Below, in pieces: positions 30,189 to 39,626 of a stretch of DNA of 64,000 nucleotides. Numbering within the stretch: the first letter of the stretch is position 1; every line of letters begins with the position of its first letter. Both the position numbers and the translations under genes were made by a program. Source of the DNA: an uncultured Sphaerochaeta sp. (lineage in GTDB: Bacteria > Spirochaetota > Spirochaetia > Sphaerochaetales > Sphaerochaetaceae); assembly GCF_963676285.1 (NCBI RefSeq), contig NZ_OY781063.1, positions 186,001-250,000 on the forward strand, in the 5' to 3' direction. The notes beneath the pieces were generated by a model. That model was not told where the DNA came from. It saw only the letters and a program-made list of their open reading frames with translations, and searched no databases.

Positions 30189-31457
30189 TTAATCTTTAAG
30201 CAGATCGTACTCAGCTTCACTTGCTTCAAGCGCAGAAGAACTCGACCCCTCACTCTCATCCACAGAGAGAAGATGCCTGCCACCCCAGCTAATCGCAAAC
30301 GCACCCAGTGGAGCAGTTACTATAATACTCATCACGGCAACGGCCAGAATGATCTGACCAGGGCGGGTATCCATACCACGCTCAGCCATTGCTGCAAGGG
30401 GAGCGGAACCAATTGCGGCTTGCACTGTTGCCTTGGGAAGATAGGAAATAACCACAAACAACTTCTCTTTCAGAGAGAATCCAGAACCAAGTGTACAGAG
30501 ATAGGTACCCATCGATCGACTCACCAGTGCGATGAGAATAAGAAGAATTGCAGCAAATCCGGCTTCTTTTGCTGCATTCAGATCTACTTGCGCACCTACC
30601 ATGGCAAAGAGCACTATCTGCGCAAAGACCCAGATTTTCCCCAGTTTGCTGGAGAGCTCGTGAGCCATCGATTCCCTCTTTTCCAAGATAATGAACCCAA
30701 TGGCCATGACCGCAAGGAGTGCTGCAAAAGGTATATGACTGGCTTCAAGCAGGTCCCCAATGTGTACCAGAGCAATTGCGATCGCCAAGAGGGTCATTGC
30801 ACGTTTGGTTGCTCGTGGATTGTACCGTTCGAATACCTTGATCAGGAATCGAGCAATCAAATACCCAACAATGACTGCAAAAACCAGCGAGAGGGGAATG
30901 GATGCAATCATCCATGAAACATTCACAGCATCCCCTAGATACAGTGAGAGGACAATACTGTATGCAACGATAACCGTTACATCATCCAGGCTTGCACCGG
31001 CCAACACCAGGGTGGGGATGGCCTTCTTGGTTCCCCTGCCTTCCTTGATGAACTGAACCATCATCGGAACAACCACCGCCGGGGAGACTGCCGCAAGCAC
31101 ACATGCAAGCAGTACACTCTCTCCCCTGCTTATAGAGAGCAGCCCAGGGGCCAATGCTATGATGAGAGCGGCTTCAAAGACTGCGGGAAGAAATGCAAGC
31201 AGTATGGCCTGGAGCCCTACCTTATGGAGGCTCTCTCGGGAAAGTTCCAACCCTGCACGCAAAAGTATTACGATGAGTGCAATCATACGCAGATCTGAGC
31301 CGATTCGTATCAGGTCAGGGTCGAGCAATCCCAATATCTGTGGACCAAGGACTGCCCCTACTGCCAACATCCCAATAAGTGGGGGAACATGGATACGCTG
31401 TAATAGATATTCAACAAGAAGACAGAGAATCATCAACTCCGCAAGACTGAGTGCCAT
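30189..31457 (-). CDS. Cation/proton antiporter, CPA family (KefB/NhaP-like membrane domain)
   Basis: A 422-aa membrane protein with about twelve hydrophobic segments and the Na_H_Exchanger pattern: HVPPLIGMLAVGAVLGPQILG near residue 25, LLRAGLELSRESL near 65, and the ion-binding acidic pair in LVLAGASLDDVTVIVAYSIV near 150. It exchanges Na+ or K+ for protons in pH or salt homeostasis. The C-terminus has a short serine- and acid-rich tail (residues 400-422) and no TrkA-N domain. GGAGGTG lies 4 bases before the ATG at 31457; a frame to 31625 would add an unlikely polar leader. Confidence 0.88.
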   Translation of the reverse strand: MALSLAELMILCLLVEYLLQRIHVPPLIGMLAVGAVLGPQILGLLDPDLIRIGSDLRMIALIVILLRAGLELSRESLHKVGLQAILLAFLPAVFEAALIIALAPGLLSISRGESVLLACVLAAVSPAVVVPMMVQFIKEGRGTKKAIPTLVLAGASLDDVTVIVAYSIVLSLYLGDAVNVSWMIASIPLSLVFAVIVGYLIARFLIKVFERYNPRATKRAMTLLAIAIALVHIGDLLEASHIPFAALLAVMAIGFIILEKRESMAHELSSKLGKIWVFAQIVLFAMVGAQVDLNAAKEAGFAAILLILIALVSRSMGTYLCTLGSGFSLKEKLFVVISYLPKATVQAAIGSAPLAAMAERGMDTRPGQIILAVAVMSIIVTAPLGAFAISWGGRHLLSVDESEGSSSSALEASEAEYDLLKD

Positions 31458-31663
31458 GGCACACCTCCAGACCTTAATTAGGTTGCAGGAGTTATCAGCA
31501 GAATTGTAGGCTGCGGTTTTCTCTTGGGTTGGGAGAGATGGCGAACCCCATCGCCTGCCCCATTGTAGGAAATGCCCTGCTTCTTGGTCAAGTGAGGTTA
31601 TTTGACGGGTGTACAACTCCAGCAATCTATGGATAATAATGAAGATTATCAGGAGTATGAATC

Positions 31664-32728
31664 ATGACAAATATTAAACGAATACAAAGAATCTGTGATG
31701 CCAATGGCATTTCAGGATTTGAAGACGCAGTACTTGAGGTCATCCGCAAGGACGGAGCACACCTGGGTAGTTTTGAAGAGGACTCTTTGCGGAACCTCTA
31801 CCTCTCCCGAACACAAAACCAAGAGGGAAAGCCAACGGTACTGCTTGATGCACATACCGACGAGGTAGGCTTCATGGTCAAATGCATCCGTGAGGATGGA
31901 ATGCTTGAATTTATCCCCATCGGAGGATGGGTTACCACCAATATTCCTGCTCATATGGTACGGGTACAGAGGCGTGATGGCTCCACCATTGCCGGTATCG
32001 TTGGATCGAAACCCCCTCACTACCAGAGCGAGGCAGAACGAAAAAGTGTCCCTCACATCAGCAGCCTGTTTATAGATATCGGGGCATCCAGCAAGCAACA
32101 TGCAATCGAGATGGGAGTGGAAGTGGCGAGCCCGGTCATTCCCGAGGCAACCTGCACTTACAATCCAGAAACAAAGCTGATCTTTGGCAAAGCCTTCGAC
32201 TGCAGACTTGGTTGTTCAACCATTCTTGATGTCCTGGAAGACCTTCAAGAAGAGATACTTGAGGTAAACCTGGTAGCTGGTTTTGCCAGCCAGGAGGAAG
32301 TTGGGTGCCGAGGAGCACAACTTACCGCAAGGAAAGTCAATCCAGATGTAGCCATCTGTTTTGAGGGAAGCCCGGCTGATGACACCTTCCTCCCGCCCTA
32401 TCAGCAGCAGACAATCGTGGGCAAGGGGCCCATGCTCCGATTCATCGACTCAAAAATGATAACAAATCCAAGATTCCAACGCTTTGCCCTCGATCTTGCA
32501 GAAAAGCACCATATTCCTGTGCAGCAGGGGGTAAGAAACGGTGGGGCCACCAATGCTGCTGCTTTGCACCTATCTGGACAAGGTATTCCTACCATCGTGA
32601 TCGGCATTCCTGTCAGATATGCACATACACACTGGGGAATCAGCAGCATGGAAGACGTTGAGAGTTCAATCCGCCTCGCCAGGGCAATTCTCAGCAACCT
32701 CAGTGAGGAGATAATCGCTGGGTTCTGA
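31664..32728 (+). CDS. M42 family metallo-aminopeptidase
   Basis: A 354-aa cytoplasmic peptidase of the M42 family (glutamyl aminopeptidase/FrvX/TET type), which usually forms large tetrahedral oligomers. Metal-ligand motifs: His in LLDAHTDEVGFMV near residue 65, Asp in KAFDCRLGCS near 180, the catalytic Glu pair in ASQEEVGCRGAQ near 213, Asp or Glu in CFEGSPADD near 235, and the late His in RYAHTHWG near 322. AGGAG lies 9 bases upstream of the ATG. Some M42 proteins were once annotated as endoglucanase, which is not supported here. Confidence 0.93.
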   Translation: MTNIKRIQRICDANGISGFEDAVLEVIRKDGAHLGSFEEDSLRNLYLSRTQNQEGKPTVLLDAHTDEVGFMVKCIREDGMLEFIPIGGWVTTNIPAHMVRVQRRDGSTIAGIVGSKPPHYQSEAERKSVPHISSLFIDIGASSKQHAIEMGVEVASPVIPEATCTYNPETKLIFGKAFDCRLGCSTILDVLEDLQEEILEVNLVAGFASQEEVGCRGAQLTARKVNPDVAICFEGSPADDTFLPPYQQQTIVGKGPMLRFIDSKMITNPRFQRFALDLAEKHHIPVQQGVRNGGATNAAALHLSGQGIPTIVIGIPVRYAHTHWGISSMEDVESSIRLARAILSNLSEEIIAGF

Positions 32729-32738
32729 TGCATTGATT

Positions 32739-32767
32739 TTGACAAACAGGTAACCAGGTGTCATACT
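32739..32767 (+). promoter_or_regulatory. Candidate promoter of the aldehyde dehydrogenase gene
   Basis: TTGACA, 17 bases, CATACT, ending 23 bases before the aldehyde dehydrogenase start. The -35 box is perfect and the -10 has four of six matches. Confidence 0.55.
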
Positions 32768-32789
32768 GGCACAAAAGTGGGGAATACTT

Positions 32790-34160
32790 ATGAATGAAGT
32801 GCAACTCTGCATCACTGAGATGCGAACATTCTTCCGTAATGGGTCAACCCAGTCGGTTGCATGGAGAAAAACTCAGCTCAAAAAGCTAAAGGATGGGATC
32901 AAGGAACATGAAAAACAGATTCTTGATGCACTCTTCGAGGATCTGGGGAAATCCGATTTTGAGGGATTTGCAACCGAGCTCGGTTTGGTCTATGCAGAAA
33001 TAGACAAACATCTCAAGCACCTGGATTCCTGGACCAGTAAGAAACGGGTAAGAAATACCTTGCTTTCTTTTCCCTCCAAAGCCTACACAATCTCCATACC
33101 CTTGGGGATTGTGTTAATCATGAGTCCTTGGAATTATCCATTCCAACTCACTATCGCTCCCTTGGTCAGTGCATTGGCGGCTGGCAATTGTGTCATCGTC
33201 AAACCATCAAGATACAGTAGCCATACATCACAGGTTCTGGAATCCCTGGTCGCAAAGCTCTTTCCGAGCCACTATGTTACAGTTTTTCAGGGTGGCAGCG
33301 AAATGAACCAGGAACTGCTCTCGCATCGTTATGATCATATATTCTTCACCGGGAGCCCTACAGTTGGCAAAGTGGTCATGGAAGCTGCGGCTAAGACGCT
33401 CACCCCGGTCACCCTGGAATTAGGAGGAAAAAGCCCTGCAATTGTAGAAGCAAACAGTGACATTCCCCTCGCCGCCCGTAGGATCATCTGGGGAAAATGT
33501 CTCAATGCAGGTCAAACCTGCATAGCACCCGACTACGTATTGGTTGAACGCACGGTGGCTTCCCAATTGATAGAAGAGATGAAGGTGGCAATCACCAACA
33601 TGTTTGGAAGCGATCCCCTGCATTGCAATGACCTTCCCCACATCATCAACGAAAGACACTTCAACCGACTCATCAGTCTGTTTGAGGAAGGAACACTCGC
33701 CTACGGTGGGCAGATTGACCCAAAGAATCTGAAAATCGCCCCAACTCTGATAACCGATGTACAGAGAACCGGAACACTGATGAGTGAAGAAATCTTTGGC
33801 CCGATTTTGCCCATCCTTACCTATGAGACTTTTGAACAAGCTGTCGGGTATGTGCAGGCACGCGAACACCCCCTTGCACTGTATCTTTTCAGCAACAACA
33901 AGGAACACCAGGAAATCGTGGTGAGAACCGTCAGCTATGGAGGAGGATGCATCAATGACACGGTCATGCATCTCTCCAACCCCCACCTCCCCTTTGGAGG
34001 AGTCGGGTCCAGCGGTATGGGCAGCTACCATGCAAAACAGGGGTTCGATACCTTCAGCCACCAGAAAAGTGTGCTCGAAAGTAAACGATGGCTCGAGATA
34101 AAATTGCGTTATGCCCCTTATCGGGGAAAGCTTGCTTTGATCAAACGATTGTTTTCTTAG
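32790..34160 (+). CDS. NAD(P)-dependent aldehyde dehydrogenase (class 3-like)
   Basis: A 456-aa ALDH of the short, class 3/coniferyl aldehyde dehydrogenase-like branch that oxidises aldehydes to acids. Motifs: IMSPWNYPFQL near residue 110 (with the oxyanion Asn), FFTGSPTVGKVV near 188, catalytic Glu in LELGGKSPAIV near 209, and catalytic Cys in NAGQTCIAPDY near 243. The C-terminal LPFGGVGSSGMGSYHAKQGF is typical. The substrate is unknown; fatty or aromatic aldehydes are common in this branch. Confidence 0.94.
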   Translation: MNEVQLCITEMRTFFRNGSTQSVAWRKTQLKKLKDGIKEHEKQILDALFEDLGKSDFEGFATELGLVYAEIDKHLKHLDSWTSKKRVRNTLLSFPSKAYTISIPLGIVLIMSPWNYPFQLTIAPLVSALAAGNCVIVKPSRYSSHTSQVLESLVAKLFPSHYVTVFQGGSEMNQELLSHRYDHIFFTGSPTVGKVVMEAAAKTLTPVTLELGGKSPAIVEANSDIPLAARRIIWGKCLNAGQTCIAPDYVLVERTVASQLIEEMKVAITNMFGSDPLHCNDLPHIINERHFNRLISLFEEGTLAYGGQIDPKNLKIAPTLITDVQRTGTLMSEEIFGPILPILTYETFEQAVGYVQAREHPLALYLFSNNKEHQEIVVRTVSYGGGCINDTVMHLSNPHLPFGGVGSSGMGSYHAKQGFDTFSHQKSVLESKRWLEIKLRYAPYRGKLALIKRLFS

Positions 34161-34168
34161 GAGGGTTC

Positions 34169-35071
34169 ATGAAAAAGATAGTAGGTATTACTCTGGTTCT
34201 CACCCTGCTTGCCACTGTTTCGCTAACTGCAGCGATTGACACAGTGAGGGCCGATGAACTGTATGAGATTGATGCATTTACCCAGGCTGAGGGATTGCTT
34301 GAGGAACAGCTAGCAGGGGTGACCAATGATGCAGACCGCGCAGAGATCCTGTGGCGTCTGGCCCGCCTGCAGGTATCCCTTGGTGACGAATTGGATGAGG
34401 AAGACAAGGCCGGTAGGTTTGCTTTTTATGAGAAAGGTGAACAATACGCCTTGCAATCCATCGAGGCAAACACCTCATGGCAAGGGTATCTCTGGAAGTG
34501 TTCGAACATCGGCCGATGGGGACAGACAAAGGGACCGTTGAATGCCTTGGGTAAAGCGAAGGGAATGCTTGAGGACCTGACTACCATAGTAAACACCCTG
34601 GGTGTGCTCGACTCCAGTGAAACCTGGTACGTACTTTCCAGCCTCTATGACGAACTTCCCGGTGGGTTCATCTCATTCGGGAACAAGGATTGGGCAGTAA
34701 GCTATATGAGAATGGCCATGGATACCATTCCCAGTCATCTTTACTACCCAGGCCACTACCTGAAACTTGCCGAGGAACTCTATTCAAGGGATTGGAGTGC
34801 ATCAAAGAGAAGCAAGGAAATGAGGAGCATGGAGAAAGACTGGAAGAAAGGTTCAACCAATCTTGAGAAATACCGCTACTACGAGGGCAAGGATGGAGGG
34901 AAAAGCAAGCCGTTCTACTCTTCAGTCACCCTGGATAGGATGAGTGACCGACAGGAAGCGGTAATGGTTCTCTCCTATGCGCTTGCAAAGGCTGATATAC
35001 TGGAACCACTGAAAGAGAGTGATGCGGTGGTTGTTGAGGAAATACAGGAACTCATCAACGATTGGACGTAA
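34169..35071 (+). CDS. Secreted TPR-like protein resembling the RMD1/RMDN tetratricopeptide domain
   Basis: A 300-aa protein with an N-terminal signal peptide (MKKIVGITLVLTLLATVSLTA, then AIDT), so it is exported. The rest is helical, with TPR-like pairs: AEGLLEEQL...DRAEILWRLARLQ at about 35-65, KGEQYALQSIEAN near 90, ETWYVLSSLYDELPGG near 152 and YYPGHYLKLAEELY near 195. The order and spacing recall the TPR domain of eukaryotic regulator of microtubule dynamics proteins and their bacterial relatives. Function unknown. AGGAGGG lies 3 bases before the ATG; it follows the aldehyde dehydrogenase by 8 bp and is probably cotranscribed. Confidence 0.72.
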   Translation: MKKIVGITLVLTLLATVSLTAAIDTVRADELYEIDAFTQAEGLLEEQLAGVTNDADRAEILWRLARLQVSLGDELDEEDKAGRFAFYEKGEQYALQSIEANTSWQGYLWKCSNIGRWGQTKGPLNALGKAKGMLEDLTTIVNTLGVLDSSETWYVLSSLYDELPGGFISFGNKDWAVSYMRMAMDTIPSHLYYPGHYLKLAEELYSRDWSASKRSKEMRSMEKDWKKGSTNLEKYRYYEGKDGGKSKPFYSSVTLDRMSDRQEAVMVLSYALAKADILEPLKESDAVVVEEIQELINDWT

Positions 35072-35089
35072 GATTCTGAGGATTATGAT

Positions 35090-35118
35090 ACAGCCCCTGA
35101 AAGTCAGGGGCTGTAATT
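35090..35118. terminator. Bidirectional terminator between convergent genes
   Basis: A perfect 11-bp inverted repeat (ACAGCCCCTGA and TCAGGGGCTGT) around an AAG loop, followed on the plus strand by AATTATTTG. It lies between the TPR gene and the isomerase gene and can serve both, mainly the plus strand. Confidence 0.8.
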
Positions 35119-35135
35119 ATTTGTAGGTACATTTA

Positions 35136-36608
35136 TTAATGCTTGAACGGATTCTCACCTTCGTAGGGGAGTCCTTCCCTCTGGTTGTAGGCGATATCCT
35201 CAATTCCCAGATAGGCGAAAACATTGAACAAGGCCTTTCCGACATGGTTGAAGGCTACCGCAGCATGATGCGGGTACGCTTTCTTTAAAAGCACATACCG
35301 ATAGAATCGGGCCATCTCCTCAATGCCTATCACACCGATGCTTCCAAAGCTTTCACTGGGAACATCCAAGACTTCTCCTTGCGCGACATATGCACGCAGT
35401 CGCCCCCGAGCGTCGGACTGCAGGCGATACACGGTAACTGGACCGGATACCAGGTCCCCTTCCATCGTACCCCTGGTGATATCGGGTTCAGCAAGATCCG
35501 GCTCGAGGTCTCGTTTCATGATCACCTGATATCCCATATGAGGATTCTTGAGGAGGGAGCAAGAGGTATTCCCACAGTGGAACCCCATGAACAACTCATC
35601 ATTACGATAAGAACGTTTCCCTCTGATATGCTCCTCATACATCTTGGAGGGAACAGTGTTGTTGATATCCAGCAAGGTCACAGGTTTGTCACTCACACAG
35701 ATACCTATGTATTCGCTCAATGCTCCATAGATATCGACTTCACAACTGACGGGAATGCCCTTTGCTGTAAGACGGCTATTCACGTAGCAGGGAACAAAAC
35801 CGAACTCTGTCTGGAAGGCTGGCCAGCACTTGTTCGCAAAGGCAACATATTGGCGATCCCCTTTATGCTCCTCAATCCAGTCGAGCAGTGTCAACTCATA
35901 TTGGGCAAGCCTAGGCAGTATTCCCTCGTAGGGGCTGCTGCCGATCTCACTTGCCATCTCCTTCACCAGGGAATCAATGCGCTTGTCATCCTTATGATTG
36001 TTGTAGGCTACAAGCAGGTCGAGCTCGCTGTTTTCCTCTATCTCCACCCCGAGGTCGAATAGTCCCTGGATGGGAGCATTGCATGCCATGAAATCCTGTG
36101 GCCTTGGACCAAAGGAGATAATCTTCAATTGCTTGAGGGATATGACGGTTCTTGCAACCGGGATGAATTCCTCGATCATGGTGGCGACTTCCCGGGCAGT
36201 GCCGACAGGATACTCAGGGATATGTGCTCGCAGGGAGCGCAATGCCAAATTATAGGAACAGTTGAGCATCCCGCAGAAGGCATCCCCCCTGCCATCATGT
36301 AAATCCCCATCTCCCTCCGCCGCGGCAACATACATCACCGGTCCGTCGAAGTATTTGGCAAGCAGGGTCTCGGCAGTCTCCGGGCCAAAGTTACCCAAGA
36401 ATACCACCAGGGCATTGACCTCGTGCTTCATGGTATCTTCCAACGCAGCGCGCATATCCTTCTCATCCTCAACGGTAATAGGACATTCGTAAATAGGATC
36501 CTGATATGCTTCCTTTACTGCATTCCTTCTTCGTTCACTCAATGCCTTGGGAAAACAACTGCGGCTTACCGCAATCAAACCCAAGCGGACCTGTGCAATA
36601 TTATTCAT
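35136..36608 (-). CDS. L-arabinose/L-fucose isomerase-family protein
   Basis: A 490-aa protein with the two-part fold of the fucose/arabinose isomerase superfamily: an N-terminal region (RLGLIAVSRSCFPKALSERR, then NALVVFLGNFGPE near 82), a middle domain with DVEVDIYGAL-like EVDIYGALSEYIG near 292 and FMGFHCGNTSCSL near 345, where the Glu and His are likely Mn-binding. It would interconvert an aldose and a ketose, most plausibly L-arabinose and L-ribulose since araD lies 3 bp upstream in the same operon. It is not the classical AraA sequence type, so the substrate is inferred from context. Confidence 0.8.
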   Translation of the reverse strand: MNNIAQVRLGLIAVSRSCFPKALSERRRNAVKEAYQDPIYECPITVEDEKDMRAALEDTMKHEVNALVVFLGNFGPETAETLLAKYFDGPVMYVAAAEGDGDLHDGRGDAFCGMLNCSYNLALRSLRAHIPEYPVGTAREVATMIEEFIPVARTVISLKQLKIISFGPRPQDFMACNAPIQGLFDLGVEIEENSELDLLVAYNNHKDDKRIDSLVKEMASEIGSSPYEGILPRLAQYELTLLDWIEEHKGDRQYVAFANKCWPAFQTEFGFVPCYVNSRLTAKGIPVSCEVDIYGALSEYIGICVSDKPVTLLDINNTVPSKMYEEHIRGKRSYRNDELFMGFHCGNTSCSLLKNPHMGYQVIMKRDLEPDLAEPDITRGTMEGDLVSGPVTVYRLQSDARGRLRAYVAQGEVLDVPSESFGSIGVIGIEEMARFYRYVLLKKAYPHHAAVAFNHVGKALFNVFAYLGIEDIAYNQREGLPYEGENPFKH

Positions 36609-36611
36609 AGC

Positions 36612-37316
36612 TTACTCCTGGTTCTTCTGCCCATAGTAGGCATTCTTTCCATGTTTTCTCAGATAGTGCTTATCCAGCAGGACCTGGTCCATCGTCCGTT
36701 TAGGATTCTGTTCCAACAGCACTGTGTGATAGGCCATATTGGCCACCTCCTCCAGCACCACTGCATTCTCCACTGCCTTCTTAGCACTGTTCCCCCAGGT
36801 AAAGGGACCATGGCTGTGAACCAGTACTGCTGGGATTGAAAGAGGATCAAGGGATGCAAACCGTTCTACAATCACCTTACCGGTCTCTTCTTCATAGGCT
36901 GTCTCAATTTCCTTGTTTTTCATCTCCCTGGTACAGGGAATCTCCCCATAGAAATAATCAGCATGGGTGGTGCCGAGAGCCGGGATGCCCCGTCCAGCTT
37001 GGGCAAAAATGGTTGCCCATCGGCTATGGGTGTGTACAACCGCCTTGATTCCCTTAAATTGGTTGAACAGATAGCGGTGGGTAGGGGTATCGGAAGAGGG
37101 ATTGTAGGAACCTTCCACAATCTTGCCGGTTGCAAGTTCCACCACCACCATCTTGTCGGCGGTAAGTTCCTCATAAGGAACCCCGGAGGGTTTGATGACC
37201 ATGAACTCACGCTTTGGGTCAACCGCAGAGACATTACCCCAAGTGAAGGTGATCAAGTGATAGTGCTCAAGCAACAGGTTTGCTTCACACACTTCTTCTT
37301 TCAGCTGTTCCAACAT
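36612..37316 (-). CDS. araD: L-ribulose-5-phosphate 4-epimerase
   Basis: A 234-aa class II aldolase-fold enzyme that converts L-ribulose 5-phosphate to D-xylulose 5-phosphate. Motifs: [10 protein letters not shown] and [12 protein letters not shown] near residues 22-48, zinc-binding His in [16 protein letters not shown] near 95, [15 protein letters not shown] near 115, His in [11 protein letters not shown] near 170 and the C-terminal HGKNAYYGQ with the catalytic Tyr. The ATG at 37316 has AAGGAG 5 bases upstream. First gene of a two-gene operon; no ribulokinase (araB) gene is nearby. Confidence 0.95.
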   Translation of the reverse strand: MLEQLKEEVCEANLLLEHYHLITFTWGNVSAVDPKREFMVIKPSGVPYEELTADKMVVVELATGKIVEGSYNPSSDTPTHRYLFNQFKGIKAVVHTHSRWATIFAQAGRGIPALGTTHADYFYGEIPCTREMKNKEIETAYEEETGKVIVERFASLDPLSIPAVLVHSHGPFTWGNSAKKAVENAVVLEEVANMAYHTVLLEQNPKRTMDQVLLDKHYLRKHGKNAYYGQKNQE

Positions 37317-37448
37317 GATAACTCCTTCAGGAGCCTTAAAAGGCTTCCTCTGTCCAAAAAAAATCCATACGAAAAGAGCCCCAATCCCTTTCGCAGGTAG
37401 AACAATTCTATCATACAAACAGCGTTAGCTCATCTTCTTTTTCTCCTC

Positions 37449-37494
37449 TTGACAAAAGGAAGCGAAACATATTATATGAATATATGTTCATATA
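37449..37494 (+). promoter_or_regulatory. Promoter with ArsR/SmtB-type palindromic operator for the metal ATPase gene
   Basis: TTGACA at 37449-37454 is followed 17-18 bases later by TTATAT/TATATG. A 22-bp palindrome at 37473-37494 (ATATGAA and TTCATAT arms, one mismatched pair) covers the -10 box and start site. ArsR/SmtB metal sensors bind this kind of AT-rich 12-2-12 operator and release it when Zn or Cd binds. No such regulator gene is beside it in the window. Confidence 0.75.
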
Positions 37495-37515
37495 TTGAAA
37501 TGATAGGAGATTTAC

Positions 37516-39573
37516 ATGGCCGACAAGTGTATCTGGAATGTACAAAATCTTGACTGTGCTGCCTGTGCTGCCACCATTGAAGAGAACCTTAACAAAGTGG
37601 AGGGTGTAAAACGAGCACGGGTTGATTATGCAAAAAAGCAGATTCACGTCCAAAGTACCGATGACAGGGATGATGCATTCTTTCAATCCCTCATAGCAGA
37701 AGCAAAACGCGTGGAACCAGCTTTGAAGGTGTCATCCCAGCCACACCAGGGAAAACATACCTCAATGCGTATGCTTATACGGATCGCTTTCTCTGCACTG
37801 TTCTTTGCCCTTGCTTTCTTCCTTGAAATCCCCTTGCTTTACATTCCCAGTTACCTCATCGCCGGATACTCAGTGCTTATCAAGGCTGGGACAAACCTAT
37901 TGCACGGAAAGGTGTTTGATGAGAACTTCCTCATGAGCATTGCCACCTTGGGAGCTCTCGCCATCCGAGAGACAGGGGAAGCCTCTGCTGTGATGTTGCT
38001 CTATCTTATTGGGGAGTTCTTCCAGGACCGTGCAGTGCAGAAAAGCAGGAATGCGGTTATGGGAGTCCTTGACCTGAGAGCAGATCAGGCGAGGATCATC
38101 AGCGAGGGAAAACTGGAGATGGTCGCCAGTGAATCAGTGACCGTTGGAAGCATCATCAGGGTGCTGGCAGGAGAGAAGATTCCCTTGGATGGTGTTATCA
38201 TCAGGGGTTCCTCAACCTTGAATATGCAATCCCTAACTGGCGAGTCCCTTCCACAGAATGCTGAGGAAGGAGAGACCGTGTTGAGCGGAAGTGTAAATCT
38301 CACCGGTGTCATAGACATCCAGACAACCCGAGCATATGAGGACAGTACGGCAACAAAGATACTTCGTCTTGTTGAGGAGTCATCCTCCAAGAAGGCCCAT
38401 AGTGAACAGTTCATCACCACCTTTGCACGGTACTATACCCCCTTTGTTGTGTTCTTTGCGCTTGCTCTTACCGTCATTCCCTCGCTTATAACAGGATCAT
38501 GGGAGACCTGGATCTATCGATCCCTCGTATTTTTGGTAGTCAGCTGCCCCTGTGCCTTGGTTATCAGCGTCCCTCTCTCCTATTTTGCCGGAATCGGCAA
38601 GAGTGCGTCCAATGGCATCCTGGTCAAGGGAGGCAACTACCTTGAAGCCCTCTCAACCATCGATACCATGGTCTTTGACAAGACCGGAACACTTACTCAT
38701 GGAAGCTTTTCCTTGGAGAAAATGATCCCCACCGGCAAGAGCAGCCTTGATGAACCTTACCTTGAAAAACTGGCAGCAAGCCTGGAGAGGCAGAGCAATC
38801 ACCCACTTGCAAGGGCATTTGATACACTTGCATCTCCCTTTGAAGCAAGCAATATCCAAGAAATCGCAGGAAAGGGTATCTCTGCCCTGATAGATGGAAA
38901 GCAGGTGACAGCAGGAAATGCAGCCCTGTTCGCATTCAAAGCAATCCCACTCTCCCTAAACGATGAGGATGAGGGAACCATACACCTGGCCGTTGATGAT
39001 ATCCACGCAGCATCGTTCATCCTGAAGGACACACTGCGAGCGGACGCAAAACAGCTTATGGGGGCATTGAGAAAGCTTGGAATCAGGCAGCTGCTGATGC
39101 TCTCGGGAGACAAGGAACAGCACGCCAAGGCTATTGCGACAGAGTTAGGCTTGGATGGATATCATGCTGGGCTCCTCCCTGACCAGAAGCAGGAACATCT
39201 TGCAGAAATTGAGAAAAGCAATCCACACATTGCATACGTCGGGGATGGCATGAATGACGCCCCAAGTCTTGCTGCCAGCCGTGTCGGTATTGCCATGGGT
39301 AGCAAGGCAAGTGATGCCGCTATTGAAAGTGCTGATATCGTGATTCTGAGTGAGGAGTTGTCCAAGCTGGAGAAGCTGGTGATGATCAGCAAGAGAACCT
39401 CACGCATTGTGAAGCAGAACATTGCATTTGCCCTGGGGGTAAAGGCTGTTGTGCTTGTATTGGGTGCGCTGGGCTATGCATCCATGGCTCTGGCGGTGTT
39501 CGCCGATACTGGGGTAACCATCATCGCTGTTTTCAATGCACTGCGCATCCTACTGATCCGTCTTTCTCGTTGA
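37516..39573 (+). CDS. zntA: Zn/Cd/Pb-exporting P-type ATPase (P1B-2, ZntA/CadA-like)
   Basis: A 685-aa heavy-metal P-type ATPase in the inner membrane. Order: one HMA domain with metal site LDCAACA near residue 15; CPC in VVSCPCALVISVP near 344; phosphorylation site DKTGTLT near 388; the SNHPLARA motif near 427; GDGMNDAPSLA near 576; and the C-terminal KAVVLVLG and VFADTGVTIIAVFNALR with the Asp typical of the Zn/Cd/Pb group. It exports divalent metals from the cytoplasm. AGGAG lies 7 bases upstream. Regulation by a SmtB/CadC-type repressor is inferred from the operator. Confidence 0.93.
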   Translation: MADKCIWNVQNLDCAACAATIEENLNKVEGVKRARVDYAKKQIHVQSTDDRDDAFFQSLIAEAKRVEPALKVSSQPHQGKHTSMRMLIRIAFSALFFALAFFLEIPLLYIPSYLIAGYSVLIKAGTNLLHGKVFDENFLMSIATLGALAIRETGEASAVMLLYLIGEFFQDRAVQKSRNAVMGVLDLRADQARIISEGKLEMVASESVTVGSIIRVLAGEKIPLDGVIIRGSSTLNMQSLTGESLPQNAEEGETVLSGSVNLTGVIDIQTTRAYEDSTATKILRLVEESSSKKAHSEQFITTFARYYTPFVVFFALALTVIPSLITGSWETWIYRSLVFLVVSCPCALVISVPLSYFAGIGKSASNGILVKGGNYLEALSTIDTMVFDKTGTLTHGSFSLEKMIPTGKSSLDEPYLEKLAASLERQSNHPLARAFDTLASPFEASNIQEIAGKGISALIDGKQVTAGNAALFAFKAIPLSLNDEDEGTIHLAVDDIHAASFILKDTLRADAKQLMGALRKLGIRQLLMLSGDKEQHAKAIATELGLDGYHAGLLPDQKQEHLAEIEKSNPHIAYVGDGMNDAPSLAASRVGIAMGSKASDAAIESADIVILSEELSKLEKLVMISKRTSRIVKQNIAFALGVKAVVLVLGALGYASMALAVFADTGVTIIAVFNALRILLIRLSR

Positions 39574-39626
39574 TTATAAAAGACATGTATGGTAATGTTG
39601 CTCAGATTGTTTGAAGGAAAAAGTAC

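Noticed and set aside
33420..34061. Minus-strand frame of 213 codons within the aldehyde dehydrogenase gene
   Set aside because: It is a shadow of the plus-strand gene with no ribosome site or recognisable domain.
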